A DNA stretch of 64,000 nt. Origin: Glandiceps talaboti. Its lineage: Eukaryota; Hemichordata; Enteropneusta; Spengelidae. The stretch covers positions 27,884,176 to 27,948,175 of the forward strand of contig NC_135550.1 in the NCBI RefSeq assembly GCF_964340395.1, given 5' to 3'. This document shows positions 13,280-27,000 of the stretch, piece after piece. The first letter of the stretch is position 1; each line of letters opens with the position of its first letter. The notes below the pieces were generated by a model. That model had not been told where the DNA came from. It made no database searches and saw only the letters and a program-made list of their open reading frames with translations. The position numbers and the translations under genes are program-made.

Positions 13280-14549
13280 CTGAATTTGGATCATTATCTG
13301 TTGCACCGCTGACTACACTGCTGCTGCTACCACTCAATGAGGTCGTCATGGAAGCAAAATTTGCAGTTGTGTCAGCTTCAGTACTAAATGTTTGGGGAGA
13401 CAATGGCAGTGTTTGTGATTCTGAAATGTAGTTTGTATCATCTACATTGGCTTCTCCTTCCGCAAACAGATCAAATGGTTCATTGTTAACACTGGCAGGA
13501 TTTGAATCCAATGTGCTTGGATTATCACCTAGTCGCATGGCCCCTGCTGTTCCAACTCCAATACCACTATTGAGCAATGTATCTTCCAAACCCAATGATG
13601 TAGTGGGTGTATTGTCACCCATCAGTCCTGAATCTGGCAGAAGATGGTCATCATTGTAGTTGAGAGCACTCAACATTTGATCAGCTGCTGGTCGATATGA
13701 ACGAAGCTGCTGGCTTGACAGCGGAGGGGTGTTACTGTATGACAGGGATGCAGGACTTTCTTGACTTTGCTCAGAATAACTAACTGGTATTACAGAAAGT
13801 GGTGACATGGCTTTGTCTGACTGCAAACTATTGCCAATGCCATCAGATAGTGATGTTGGAATGCGTGAAGTTTTGTCACTGTCTCCTCGATCTATGAGAC
13901 CTGTTGAAAGATTGTCCTTGGAGAAATGACTTTCCAAGTCCTTAGCCTGAGCATCACCACCCACTAAATAATGACTCTTCATGGAATGTTGACTAGCATT
14001 TATAGTGGAAAGAAGCTGTGGCAAGGCATCCAGAGTGTCAATTCCAGTTGCTGTAAATCTTTCCATTCTTTTTCCTTGATCTATCTTTGCAATAGCTACT
14101 TGTTGCACATTTGGACTTTCACCATAAGAGGTAGTGTTTGGATAGCTTGGAGGCAGTCGATCAGTTGTAAAACGAGGAAGGTTGGTATGCTGCACACTGG
14201 TAGCTGGATTATGACTCAAGTCCTGTCCAACATTCAGAAAATCTCTTATAGGAGCTACTCTGGATGCAAGTTGAGTTTGAGGTGGGAAACGAAAGCGATC
14301 AAATTGGAAATGAGTAAATGATTGCTGAGAGTAGGACTGGCCAAACTGATGTGGTGGTGGTGTTTGCTGCTGCTGCTGTGAAACACCAAGCTGGCCTACA
14401 CTTTCAACTGGAGAAGTAGCAACACCTGGCACTGTGGTACTTGCAATATGTAACTGTCCAACACCAGACCCTTTAGGGGACTGCCTTGCATTAACATTAC
14501 CTGCCCTAACACTTTCAAAGTTTGGACTGCTTTCACTACTGCTACTCAT
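13280..14549 (-). CDS. Long first coding exon of an unrecognised Ser/Thr/Gln-rich protein (partial)
   Basis: The frame opens at an ATG at 14549 (MSSSSESSPNF) and stays open for 423 codons to a consensus donor at 13280/13279 (TTCAG|GTAAG, one base into a codon). Such length is unlikely by chance in this AT-rich window. The product is low-complexity: a QQQQQ tract and TPPPH near residues 58-66, many Ser/Thr, a short aromatic patch (FQFDRFRFP, about 80-90), an acidic patch (EPFDLFAEGE, about 350) and a Ser-rich end. No folded domain, signal peptide or membrane segment is visible. This looks like the disordered N-terminus of a nuclear or regulatory protein whose conserved domain lies in exons not found here. 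I considered a long TSC22-family isoform, but its characteristic TSC boxes are absent. The start could be internal if an upstream exon joins in frame. Function unknown. Confidence 0.65.
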
Positions 14550-15900
14550 AGTACCTACAATAACTGCTACACAGAGCTACAATGTTGAAATGCTGTATGA
14601 CCTTGGTACACTTCCACCTGGTTGGTCAGTGACAGTGTTAGTCCTGTCACTGGTCAGTACATTTTGAAGGAATGTTTATGGAAATCTGAAAGACATAAAC
14701 CATGATCAAAATAACCATATGTAATATGCTCCCTTGAATTTTGAAGCATGCCAATTGAATGTGTTATATTTAACGATATTACCCTTTCAGCAGGAAGTGA
14801 CGCTAAATTAAAGCCACCAACGCGCTTGGAGTTGCCGACAACGTAGCTTTTACTACAAGTCATTGGAAATGTGTCCACCGCTAAAACTCTGAATTATCTC
14901 TTTCGAGAGACACTTTCTCTTTCCTGTGGTCGGTGACCTTCCCGGTCTTTGATCTTGTTCGACATGCTAATTTGGGAAACACTTGTATCACCGACATAGT
15001 GTAATATTTTAAATGTTATGATACCGAAGCTAAGCGATCGCGTTGAAAACAGATCGACAGTAAAACCATAGCAAACACAAATCTACAAAGCTCGGGCTGT
15101 TCATCGAGGTTGAAGGCTGATGAACGGTTTGAATTGAATTCAAAGTTCACACTCTTGTAGAAATGCCAACACTGTTTTTGCGTTGAAATTGCCGAACGAC
15201 ACCTTCGATCATAAAAACAAGACACTTTGAGAGGTCGACATCAGTGAGGTCCATACACTGATAAAGGGAACGGACGTACACTGTAGTGTAGTACATTACA
15301 TACAGTACGCACACGGTACATACTGACCCTGCAAGCTGATTTCATCGCAAACAACTGGTGATCAAATGCACTCGTTATACTGGACGACATCGCCTAAAAT
15401 ACAGATCTGCATCGTGTCTGATAAATGAAGATTCGTGATGTCTTACCTGCAAGGATGCAACTCATGTGTTTTGGAAGCCCTGCGAGATTGAAAAATGCCC
15501 CTTCTGCAATTTATATATCCAATTCTGGTTGTGTACGACATGGCTGCAAAGGCGGTGATTAATCACTGCTGAAATTGAATTGTCCTCCGCCTAAAAACAT
15601 AGACCCTTTATTAAGCAAAATATCACACTTCAAAATGAATAATGTTTTAAATCAAATGACTTTAAAGTGTGTAATTAATAAATTTATATCTCCTCAAAGT
15701 AAATGCTTACAGAAATTAAAATAACAATTTTAACCGGAACTGAAAGTAGTTCACATGATACTAACTACGCCACATCCGCGCATCAGCCAACACAGGCTGT
15801 TTTTCGTGACGTCATAGACCAGGCGACTTCTTTCAGCTTCATCGACTACTAGGCCTAGGCCTGCTAGGCCAGGTACCTCCAACAACTTCTAGCCATCCTA
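14550..15900 (-). promoter_or_regulatory. Probable 5' region of the minus-strand gene, with CRE-like site
   Basis: CpG and other GC-containing words are clearly more frequent here than in the flanks. On the minus strand a good donor (TTGCAG|GTAAGAC) lies at 15451/15450, preceded by an ATG in good context near 15543, whose 32-codon frame does not join in phase with the 14549 frame through the acceptors I can see. It is probably a 5' untranslated or alternative first exon. A perfect CRE octamer TGACGTCA lies at 15807-15814. Promoter position is inference. Confidence 0.4.
15807..15814. promoter_or_regulatory. CRE-like octamer TGACGTCA
   Basis: Perfect palindromic CREB/ATF consensus, about 260 bases upstream of the putative first-exon ATG of the minus-strand gene, within the CpG-containing region. 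One octamer alone is weak evidence. Confidence 0.35.
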
Positions 15901-16170
15901 TAACTTGTAAGCAGCACCACGGTACGCGTCTACAAGTTACGTTGTCAGCAATGTAAAACATTTTCAAAACGTCGAACAACTTCCATGTACAAGTGCCTGG
16001 TTTGCTTTATAGCCATGTACTAGTATCATGTAACCGGTACATTTGCAATACATGAATATGCCTAGCTTCCTTCACACCATCCTCAAGACAAAGGTTACCA
16101 CTGTCTCCATGATAGCACATTCATGTATTTGTCTTTCCCCCTTTGTTGACGTTGTTTCAGTTATCATTTG

Positions 16171-16219
16171 TTTAAATCTCAGACCACTAAAATAATTCGT
16201 TAGTAGTCTGAGATTTAAA
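16171..16219. repeat. Short hairpin, 20-bp arms
   Basis: Left arm TTTAAATCTCAGACCACTAA pairs with the right arm ending GTCTGAGATTTAAA with one mismatch; the loop is about 9 bases. It lies between divergent genes. It could be a short MITE relic; nothing shows that it is transcribed. Confidence 0.55.
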
Positions 16220-19010
16220 TACAGCAGTCATTGACAAAAATACCCTTGCTCACGAGGTAAATTTTAGCCACTGTAATAATTCTTTGTGCGATAAATAAGC
16301 TTATTCTGTCGCGCGTTTATTCCAAATTGAACATGTTTAAGTCTTCGGCCTAATAGTTTGAATCTATAACTATAGGTCCCAACGTTTTGAAATAAAGTTT
16401 GAATAAACTTGTCGACGAAGAAAACGAGCTCGGAATTTCAGATATGAAAGCTGAGTATAGGCCAATATCGTTTACTTTTGATGGTTTTTTTTTCAGCATT
16501 TCTTATTACTTCATCGCCATGATCTTACGATGAAGTATAGAATCCAGGTTGATTTTATACTCGAACGCACAAGGAACACATTCATCACGAACATCAGCTA
16601 ATTCACCAAATTTCGTTTCCTAATAATTAAACATCTTCAATATCGTAGTATACTTGTAATGAGTATTTAGTTTCTCGGGTTTTATGTGTTTATAAAACTC
16701 CAGGATAAAACCGATTACTGTCTGTAAACGTTACTTATTGTTATTTTCACAATATTATCATTTTTATGAGTTTACATCATGTGAAACTCACGTTTTGTCG
16801 TTTATGTTGCTATGACGACGTTCCGGTTACCCCTTGTCGACGCGTCATTCATAAAGTGAGAGCCCACGTGTCTTAGAATTCATCCTTCGAAGGCGTTGGC
16901 CCTGCTGGAGGCATGACATACTACAAACGTTCGATCTTGTGGAACAATCTCAAAAGAGAAACAGGCTAATAACAAACTTCAGAACACGACTCGATAAAAT
17001 GTAATTACTGTTTTGGCCATTCATCTTATTTTCACCTGCATTACATTTACGAAATATTAATATGTACTCTAGAAATATATGAGCTTTTTATTCGTATCGT
17101 ATCTGAAACTAACGCGGAACATTTTATGTATTACTATTTAAAAAAATGACAAGGGCGAATTTATGTAACCTTACTCCCCCCCCCATCATATTTTTATGAA
17201 CAAGAAAACAAAATAAGACGATATTTAGAAGTTAAACTAACACACTTCCAAAAGAAGAAAAGAAAACATGCAGAAATCTTATCTTAATCATTGACATGAA
17301 TAAATCGCAACTTTGTTCAAACACATTTGTGTAATAGAGCACCTCCCCTCCCCCACCAAAAGTCAAGTATATGTTGATCTATTAATAACGCAAATGTGTA
17401 CTTCAATTGTCGTATGCTATTGTACACGTTACATATATTGACGATTATAACAAAGAAAGAACCCATTTACTAATGAATACACACCAAATGAAGTATTACA
17501 ACGGACCTTTTCAACAATAATAAACAAAAGCCACAATTAGTAATACTTTGCTATTTCATTTATTGTCCAAGAAATAGATTTTAAAGTCGAATCAGACAAG
17601 GCTAAACGAAGCACCCCTTGCCTTGAAGACAATGTAGTAAGCTTTATTGTAATATATATGGTATAATCACAAACATTCGGTTACAATGACCCACATTGTT
17701 ATGTTATGGCCACAGCTTCAAAAAGTAACCATTGCAACAAATCTTTCGTTTTGAAGACATGTAACTAAGTAACATTTCTTAATACCATTCCTTCAATCTG
17801 TGTGTACCTTCGCGATAGCATACATCATAGTAAATTATATGTTTCAATACCTGCAAAATTTAAACGCCGGAAGTGTGATATTTTGATGTACTGTACTTTT
17901 AAGTTGCTTAGTAACGTTGATCCTGCAGCTAGCTTTAATACCAGGGTACACATTTTCTCCCCACTCAACGTTTGATAAATGTTTGTCATTATTAAGTCAC
18001 AATTAAAAATTCAAAAGAATTATTTTGGTGACATTGAAGGTGACATCTTAAAACAATATAATTGGGTCGACACCAATATTAAGTTTTATAGCGATGAACT
18101 TTGTTTTCCTTAGTGAACAATTGATCATACTTTGATATCAGTGCTTTCAATGTTGATATGTATTTGTGATAATTCACAGAATTCCATGGACTTTAATGAC
18201 ATTTTCGAATTACATACATACAATCATTCAATACCTTAATCTACAATCCCAAAAGTTACCTTTATACACTATTTGCATCATTTCAGTGAATATCCAACTT
18301 ATGGAATAATCAGACTCATAAGATATTTACAACGTAGCTATCTACAAAATCTAGGGAAGTCTCTTGTAGTTCGAGGACAACGTTCAAGTTGGGAATATTG
18401 TGGTGGTCGAGATATGTTATGGCGTTATAAAGACTATATATATGAACGAACCTAATCCAAGAATCAAGATCTACTTAAATTTGTCTAACATGTAACAAAG
18501 TGCATGTATCCAACCAAACTTCTTGGTTTATGTAACTTTTAATTTTAATCCATAATTTGCATGACTATTAAGGTTAATATTTCTAGGCAATTTCTTAAAG
18601 AACACATGTTTCAAATCTTATGCATACCTTTATGATAACAAAACAAAATCCCACAATGTTTCTTGGTGATTTTATAAATGATTAACTTGCATAATTAATT
18701 AATTAATTAATTAATCAATTAATTCGGTAGGTCTTAGTGATGCAGTAAAGTTTTAATGAGTCATTTGCATCATTTATAAGAAAGTCTACCAATTAAAGGA
18801 TTTGGGAATTATATAATTTTGCTTTCTGATAAAGCACGTTGGAATGGAACTAAGCTTTGAACTATTCTTTTATAGGTGAATGTTCTCTGTCCCTGACATG
18901 GGACATCAGTTTACATCTGGTATTAATTTGTCAGTGAGTCACCCAGAAAAAAACCCAATGCTCTGAAGTAGAATCCTCCTCAAAAAATTACACCCCTATT
19001 CATTATTTAT

Positions 19011-19061
19011 ATTCTTCTCAAATGTTATAATTTCTGTAAAATAAGAACATTTGAGAAGAAT
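19011..19061. repeat. Short perfect hairpin, 16-bp arms
   Basis: ATTCTTCTCAAATGTT (19011-19026) is the exact reverse complement of 19046-19061, with a 19-base AT-rich loop. Function unknown. Confidence 0.6.
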
Positions 19062-19424
19062 ACACATGTAATGTATTATGTTATTTACATGTAGGCCTAC
19101 AGCTGACATCAATTTCTATGGTTAAGTTCAAGTGTGGAAATATCACTTCCAGGGTTCAAGCATGCAAGTATAAAATATAACCCACTTCCATATGGTTCAA
19201 GCTATTGTGTTTCAAGCATATGGCCAGAGCCCTGTACATGTGTGTATGCATATACATTGTACTATAATACGTATGTTTATGTTCCGCATAATTTGCATAC
19301 CAAATCGTCACAGTCAGTCAGCATCCTTCATTCCAGATCCCATCAATCCCATTCAAGATGGCTGCTATGTAAATGCTCACATCGAGATTGCTGTAATAGA
19401 GAATAGAACCTAACCTATGTGATC

Positions 19425-20922
19425 ATGAATGCCGCGAGTCAAGTAGTTCACATGCATTCGTAAGTCCCCGTTTCTCACTGATCTTAGTTTTCATTGCGTA
19501 TTGGAGTTAGAAAACGTTAAAAGCTCATTACTCGTAAGCATATGTTACACATTTCAACTTTATGCATAGCGTGTTTTCGGTCAAACGATTTTACGTTTCC
19601 ATAAATCTATACGTAAACGTATAAATTTAACCGAGCTGACACACTTGAACAGACGTCTTCAACGATTCTAACTTCACCAATTGCGGACTATCTTGCTATC
19701 AATGCATGCTATTCTTTCGGTTATTATCGAGGTTGTGTTCCCTGAATTTGAAAATCATGGTATCGCCTTGAACAAAGCATCATAAAAGTACAGCGCTTGG
19801 ATGGTCGGTTGTTGAGGCTGTGTTCCCTGAATTTGAAAATCATGGTATCGCCTTGAACAAAGCGTCATAAAAGTACAGCGCTTGGATGGTCGTTTTTTCC
19901 ATTGGTGGAGCGTCCATAGTTTTTCCGAGGTTGTTGCCTGCCTGCCCCATACATGTACGTCATGTCCAAGTCGTATATGTACTATACACGAATATTGAGA
20001 AAATAACGAACGTGACGTTAATTGCTTCAATTACGTGGGTATAGGTATCCTTCAGTAATTAGAACGGGGAGGGTGGTGAATTTTATATATTTATTTATTT
20101 TTCTTGATTATTTATAACCCATCCATCAGGCCTTGTCCAATAACAGGAGCCTGAGAAGGAAGGTTCAGTGTTAGTGCAAGAGGGTAAAGTATTACCATAG
20201 ACAATAGACCCAACATTACATGGGGGGGGGGGGGGGGGGGGAGTGTAACTTTTTACAACTCAGTCCTTGGGGGAGGGTCGTATTTTATAAAAATGGAAAT
20301 TAGGGAAAGTCACCTTTTGCTTTGACTCATTTTTTATCTAACTTTTCATTATTTTGTGATTTTGGCATGATCCAACCCTGTATCGACTGTTAAAAGGTGA
20401 GAGGAGAGGAGCGGGTCTTACAGAGGTAAAGGGAAAACAGCATGGCAAGATATTGGGGATATGTGGTGGAGTGGAGATGTTGACTTCAGTCACATAAGAT
20501 TGGCCGGTTGACGTCCCCGACTCGGGTTGTTGAAAGCAACCAATTCTGCATCTCCACTGTGCTACACTAATAATGCCCATTTTCATAAATGCAGAGAGGG
20601 GATATCTCTAGACATTTAGCTCTAGTTTTGGCTTGGTTTTGGTCCAAAAATCAACAGTTTTTAGATGGTAATGAACAAAAACTTACAGAGCTCCGTAATC
20701 AGGCTGTTACTCATTCAAGGCGCCCTCTACCCTAGTGGTCACATAAGATTGTGAAGATAATATCATTTTTTTAAGATTGAAAGATGGCAATTGTGTACAA
20801 AGCTTGCACCAAGCCAGGTCTTTTTTATTCATCATTACTATATTGTATTCCACACACTTTTAGTCCTTTCCATTTCAGCACAACTGAAGTTAGATTCAAT
20901 AGTGCTATGCATGTGGTAGATG

Positions 20923-20955
<33 letters not shown>

Positions 20956-20980
20956 TGTGTGTGTGCGTGTGTGTGTGTGT

Positions 20981-21016
<36 letters not shown>

Positions 21017-24000
21017 GAATTTATTATAGGTAAAAGAAATGCTTTGCAAATTTCAGTTATACTTTATTGGGAGTATGCTTGGAGTATCAAGTTTGGAAAT
21101 TGTTCAAAGCAAAGGAACAGCATGGTTGTCGATTCCAATATAGTCAGTTATACTGCAACACCGCTTGCATTTAAAAAAATACATTTGAAAAATTTAATAT
21201 TTTACTTGAATATCTTTTTAGATCTGATAGTAGTGGTAATTCATTCGGAACTGTGGAAAAGCTGGTTGACATCTTGCATTCCTACATGAAGGAAAATGAA
21301 AAATTAAAAAGTGAACTAGAGCAAGTGAAACTTCATGTTAGCAGTCAGATTGAACAAGGGGAACAGGAGAGACGTCAAAGAGTTCAACAGTTATTACATG
21401 AGAATGGTTCACTGAAGGCATATGTCAAACAGTTAGAAATACAGATAGCAGATGCAAAACAATGCAACATTGAAAAAAGTAGTGATGACTTTGAGCAAGG
21501 AAGGAAGAGGAAACGAAAGGGCAATCTCTGTGTACAGGTGATGTTTTCATAATTTTTCATAGCGTTCATTCATACTGCTTTCAATATGTATTATTACCAA
21601 CTATTTGTACCTTATTTTAGTTGTTAGTATCAACAGAAAGATGGTCTCAGTCAGTGATTTGTCAGTACCTCTAACTGTCATGGCTATGCAGTTAGTAAAG
21701 TAGCTAAACTTGTTTCAAGATGATTAAATCATTTGTTGAAATTTGTTAAACCAGTCTGTATTCAACCAAAAACATTGTTTCCCTGCACTGGAATCATGTC
21801 TTGTAGTAGTTTAAACTCAGAGTATAAATAATGTCCCTTTACTACTAATAGTAGTGTTTTTCAACTGAATGACTCAGCCTTTTTCAGTGATATGGTATAC
21901 AATTCAATGATGTAGATTTGTTAGTATGATAAATAACTATGCCTCAGACAAAATAATGGAGGCTTACCCAAAAGTGTCCTATTATTTTCAGTAAATGGCC
22001 TCAGACTTGACTTATAACAGAAGTTATACTTTGAAGTAGATGAGTTTTTAGGTTTTTAGGAGTCAACCTAAGTTGTTATCTACACTCCTGTTACATAACC
22101 TCTTAGTCTTACCCATTATCATGTTAATTACAAAATTCAGTATAGAAATCCCATCCCGCATCTTGGCCAAATAACTTGATATTTCCCCAAAAGTTCAGTG
22201 TGAAATGCATTAACCTGGCAAAGACTTGTAATGTAACAAAGTAACTTACATAACAGTCCCAATGCGAACAGTATTTCTGTTTTTACCCACCCATAGCTCT
22301 GTTACTAACCCTGGTGCACATTCTATATGGAAACCTGCTTTCTGCACAAGTCACTTAATAGTGAAGTGGTTGTAGAGCACACCTTTGGATAGATAGGTAC
22401 AGAACTAGATGTACTGTGTTCAAGACCTGCCAAGGCATGGGCGATTTGTTACGCACACTTTACAGAATGACAAGTGCAGAGGCATGATGTAACACAGTGT
22501 TGGCAGGGCAGTACAAGTTGTTTGCATTGTAACAATTGACAAGATGGGGACAGTGCTATGGAAATGATTAACAAGCTGAGGACAGTTTCATTCATGGATT
22601 AATGATCTGAAGACACTTTCTTTGTGTAAAGTGTCCCGTTAACTGAAAAAGTGTCTGCTAAATGAAATTGAGAGCACAGTTGAAACAATGGGGAGGAGTC
22701 AGAGAGGAGTATTACATAAAATAACAGTTTAAGAAGATTCAGTCAAAATATTCTAGGTAAATTATTTACACTCTGAATTCAGAACTGCTATCAGTTTCTA
22801 TTCACAAAGTGACTTTGATGGAGGTCTTTTTTCATAGATATTTGTCAAATTGTTTACTTCTCATTACAGGCTGCCGTTCGCACTGCATATGCTAGTCTGA
22901 GAGAAACCCCCAGTTTCACTGGCTTTGTCTTTACAGCTGGAGCTGGGTAAGGAAAAATTGATATTAATGGTATATTGTATATATTGCAAAGATAACAGCA
23001 GGCATGGTTAGTGAAGTGTATAGATATTGACACAAATATGCGTACCATTGGCATTAGCATTGCAACAGTAAAATAATGGTATATAGTGTAAAGATAATTG
23101 ATGGGTAGAAGTGAATAATATCAGAAATATATATAGCAACTAAAACCACAACCATAGCAACAGCAATAGTGATGGTGTACATTGCAAAGACAATAGCAGG
23201 AATGCATAGGAAAGTGAATGGCCATGACTGTTCTTAGCAACAAAAACCATCCCCACGGCAATATTACCACTTTTCAGGTATCTTTTGCTAAGATAACAAG
23301 TGAGATCAAGAGCTAGTCAAGTGAATGAGCAAAAATAAACAAAAATCTGTATAGCAACAAGCAAGCAACAGTATCTTTTCCAAAGTTAAGCATTAAATGT
23401 GCGATGTAGCACTTGTGAACGTTTGTTCAGGGAAGGGGGGCTTTGTCCTAAACAAACGATGTTCGCTAATTGAGTTTGTGCGACTTAGTGCGATTGTCTC
23501 ATATGCTTAATGGTGTTAAGTTCTGTTTTTGTTTGTTTTTTGTTTGTTTTTAGAAATGTACATTCTCCAGTATAATATAAACCTGAGGATTTCTGTCTTC
23601 ATCATGTTATACTGTTAAAATATCTTGTTATTCTTAGTAATCTCTATATTTAGCTTTTTCCATGTGAAACTTTTCACCTGCTATTATGCCATTTCAATTT
23701 GATTACCTAGGATGAAGGGCATTACCAATCGACAGGCCTGTGCAGCTGTGGTCAATAAAGTTTTACTGGATAACCAGAAACTAAACTGGGATAGTGCAGA
23801 AGTTGAAGGTAGTGCAGTCCTAGAGATAATAACACCCAGCAATGTGTTTAACACATATAAAATGAAATGTAATGTCAGTCATACATACAGTGACCATTTC
23901 CCAAATACATGGTAACCTGTATGGCTCTAATACTTTATTCATCCGATATTATTAAGTAATAAAAAGTATCATTTATCTGTGAATAAGATCATTGAGGAAT

Positions 24001-27000
24001 CATTGTTTTTAAAGTTATTCAATGAAGGTTAATATTATGATATTATTCAAGTTATGAATAACTTTCATTTGAAAATACATTCAGAAAAAGAAGACTCACT
24101 TAAATAATTTTGTAGGGGAATAAAGAGAGAATTCAAGAGTTAGCAAAATTTTGAGAAAGTTGTATCAATACACCTGTGGAATTTGATATTCATTAGTTAT
24201 GATTAATAGAAATACAATATTGAAAAATGGTGTTACAGGAGTCAAAAGTTCAACATTTGTCATTATTATATATGTGTATGGTTTGTTTTATTTTCTAGCT
24301 GCATGCCAAACCTACTGGAGAACGCAACGGGATGCATATTCAAGACACATTAAGGGAACTCACGAAAAGCACAATAGGAGTATTTCAAGGCGAGAACGTA
24401 TGAGAAGGGTAAGACCATCTAATACTAGATGATAAAATGATCTAGGCTATATGCCACTGTCAATAGTGAATGGGAAAATTAGATGTAAAAACCTGATATG
24501 GTCATGGTGTGAGTGCACAAAAATGTGAAAATACAAATGTATGTAAAAAATGTATATATACAAGTATACACTTCTGATCTTTACTACAACAATATAGTCA
24601 CAATCTGCCGACAGGCGTTTGCATTACACTACCTTTCGCAAATTCATACTGTTTTCTCTCGCATAACATTCCCCTTTGTGAAAGATTGTATAACACTTTG
24701 CACTATTGCATAGCTGTTGTGCTACTTGCTAAGGTGACACTAATCTATGGAAGAGAACAACCCAAGTGTACCCTTGGATGTGAGGACACCATACTTTATG
24801 TAGTGTCATACCCCAAACTGTAATGTATTGTGTAAAGGGCAAGTATTTTAGTAGACTCTGCAGTGGAAATTTTAAACTGTACTGTCTACTAACCACCCTA
24901 ATTTTCCAGCATTTCAACCTATAAATGTAACCTAAATCATTTTATGGAGTTTTTACAGGAGTAAGAATTTCACCAAGGTTTATCATATTATTAGAAAACA
25001 CCTGCGGAGGTTACACTTTTTGGCATGACATGGGTTGGGTATTTATCAGATGAGTGCTTGGTTTAACAACAATACAAATCGCTTGATGCTATGCAATATC
25101 ATTATAGCATGGCAGCCAGTTATGTGGCTCAACAAAAATGACACATTTTATTGTCTGGCGCAACAGATATCTTTATGAAATTGCTGCATCCTTATCACCT
25201 GGTATGGCAAAATTTGAAGTACAATTGTTACATTTCAATCCATTGACTCTCCTGAACAAAAAGCGTATGTTGTTACAATGTGTTTGATTTGGCTATAATC
25301 TGCTAAGAAGCTCACCAAAGAAAGAAATGAAAACGTAACAATGTTGATAAGATATTTGTAATGGCAGGTGATGAAAAGGAACAATGGTGTTAGTAAGATT
25401 TTTTTTTGAGCAAGACAATATTTTGCATGTCAACTGGTTCTGTTATATCTAATAAAAAACATTGTGTAGTTCCGGTTACACTCAATTTTGAATAGGTGGG
25501 GTAGGTAGATTTTTATTTTATTTTAGTACATTTTTTTTCATGTGTGAGTGTCTAGTTCAGGTTTTCCATTGTTATTGTCTTCTAAATGGTGTCTGTGTTG
25601 TTTACTTCATCCTGTCAGATGTAAAGCCATTACAGATTGGAAGAACAGTTTTAAAGTGTCTTTTAAGTTGTTGGTGGTTTCCACATCCACTATACATTTT
25701 TTACGATTTTATTATTTTTTTCTCAAATATGTAAAAAAAAGTTAAGGGTCAGCAGTGAAAAGCTAGGTGGGGGTGGGTAACCAGAACCAAACAATTATTT
25801 TTTTTAGGCCTTACCTTCCCTTTGCACCTTGTTCCTCTCATGCAAGGCTGATGTTGTAGTGGTGCATCCTCAAATATTTAGATGTTTCGAAGTGTTGCAC
25901 TGGCAACCGATATGTTTTTTGATTATTTGAGAGGGGTGCATTCTAATAGATATTCTTTTATCCATTAAATTTATTTATTTATTCAAGGATGTACCACTAC
26001 AACACCAGCCGCATGTGGTTCCTCTTAACTACATTATTCTACCCACATCTGCAGCCCAGGCTTTATCATTTTGGTTCAGAGCACTAGTCTCCTGGCAGGT
26101 ATGACATTTTGATATCAACACTGTTAATACATACTGATTTGTCATCATTTATAACTCCACAATTAAAATTGTCAATTTCAGAAAATGAATTGGCGGAAGA
26201 AAGCCCTTCAGTATGTACAATGGAGTGTCGCCACTAAAGACAAAATGAGATCTGTCTTGAACTTTGAGTATACATCTTCAGATGAAGATGAAATTCACAA
26301 TATACACAAGAAAGAGAAAAATGCACCCAAGAGGATACGTCGCTTGCTGTGGGAGAGTGATGAGTTGAGAGAATATAAGTCTGAACTTGACAGAACCATG
26401 AGTGAAAAATTCTTAAAACATCGTATCACAAGATGTAAGGTGAAGAGACCACCAACATGTGTGTCCGCAAGAAATCCACCAGATGATGCACCCATCTGGA
26501 CCGTCAATAGAAGCTTCACAGGTGAGCTCAAGTGTTGTATGATTTGAGATGATATTGGAACACAATCATCAGGTTAGTGATTGTGTTCATAGTCTGTACT
26601 GTGTCAAGATGCACAACGTATTTCTTTGTCACACATTGTCACCATACAGAAGGGATCATATACACACTTATCATGGATTGTCATCTCCTTTCACTGTAGT
26701 TGTATCACTGTATGTGTGAAAACAATTTGCTATGTTCATGTCAGTTGTTTTTCCTAGTTTGAAGAAACAAATTACAACTACTCTTAGCTATGCATGATCA
26801 CTACATTTCTATGAATGATTTCATCATGAAGTTTGTTGATCAAATACAAGAATGTTTCATGTCCTACCAGTAATAATGAAAACCACTTCAGTTTCATGTC
26901 AAAATTGTATCAAACCAGTCAACAGATTTAAGATTCTCCCATCCTGGTCTCTGGCAACTATAGAAAGTGACACCAGTCTCTTAACCCTCTTGTGGGATGT

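Larger units (their letters stand above)
15901..19424. other. Intergenic DNA with short hairpins
   Basis: No exon recognised. Contents: an inverted repeat at 16171-16219 (19 of 20 bases pair, loop about 9); an E-box CACGTG near 16865 in a small CpG-containing patch (16800-16910); C runs near 17177 and 17341; a TTAA-type run at 18695-18722; and a hairpin at 19011-19061 with perfect 16-base arms (ATTCTTCTCAAATGTT and its complement). This stretch separates two divergently transcribed genes. Confidence 0.45.

Noticed and set aside
13280-14549. Assignment of the long minus-strand exon to the TSC22 family
   Set aside because: The exon layout would fit a long TSC22D isoform, but the conserved TSC boxes and the usual junction to the leucine-zipper exon are not visible.
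15451-15543. Coding first exon (MSYTTRIGY) for the minus-strand gene
   Set aside because: Its donor is good, but the phase (two bases left over) does not match the frame upstream of the ATG at 14549 through any acceptor I can see. Kept only as a possible untranslated or alternative exon.
25987-26098. Extra exon of the C14orf93-like gene (frame [15 protein letters not shown] with splice-like borders)
   Set aside because: Exons at 24299-24408 and 26182-26521 join in phase without it, and its left part is one arm of an inverted repeat whose other arm lies at 25848. The acceptor is weak.
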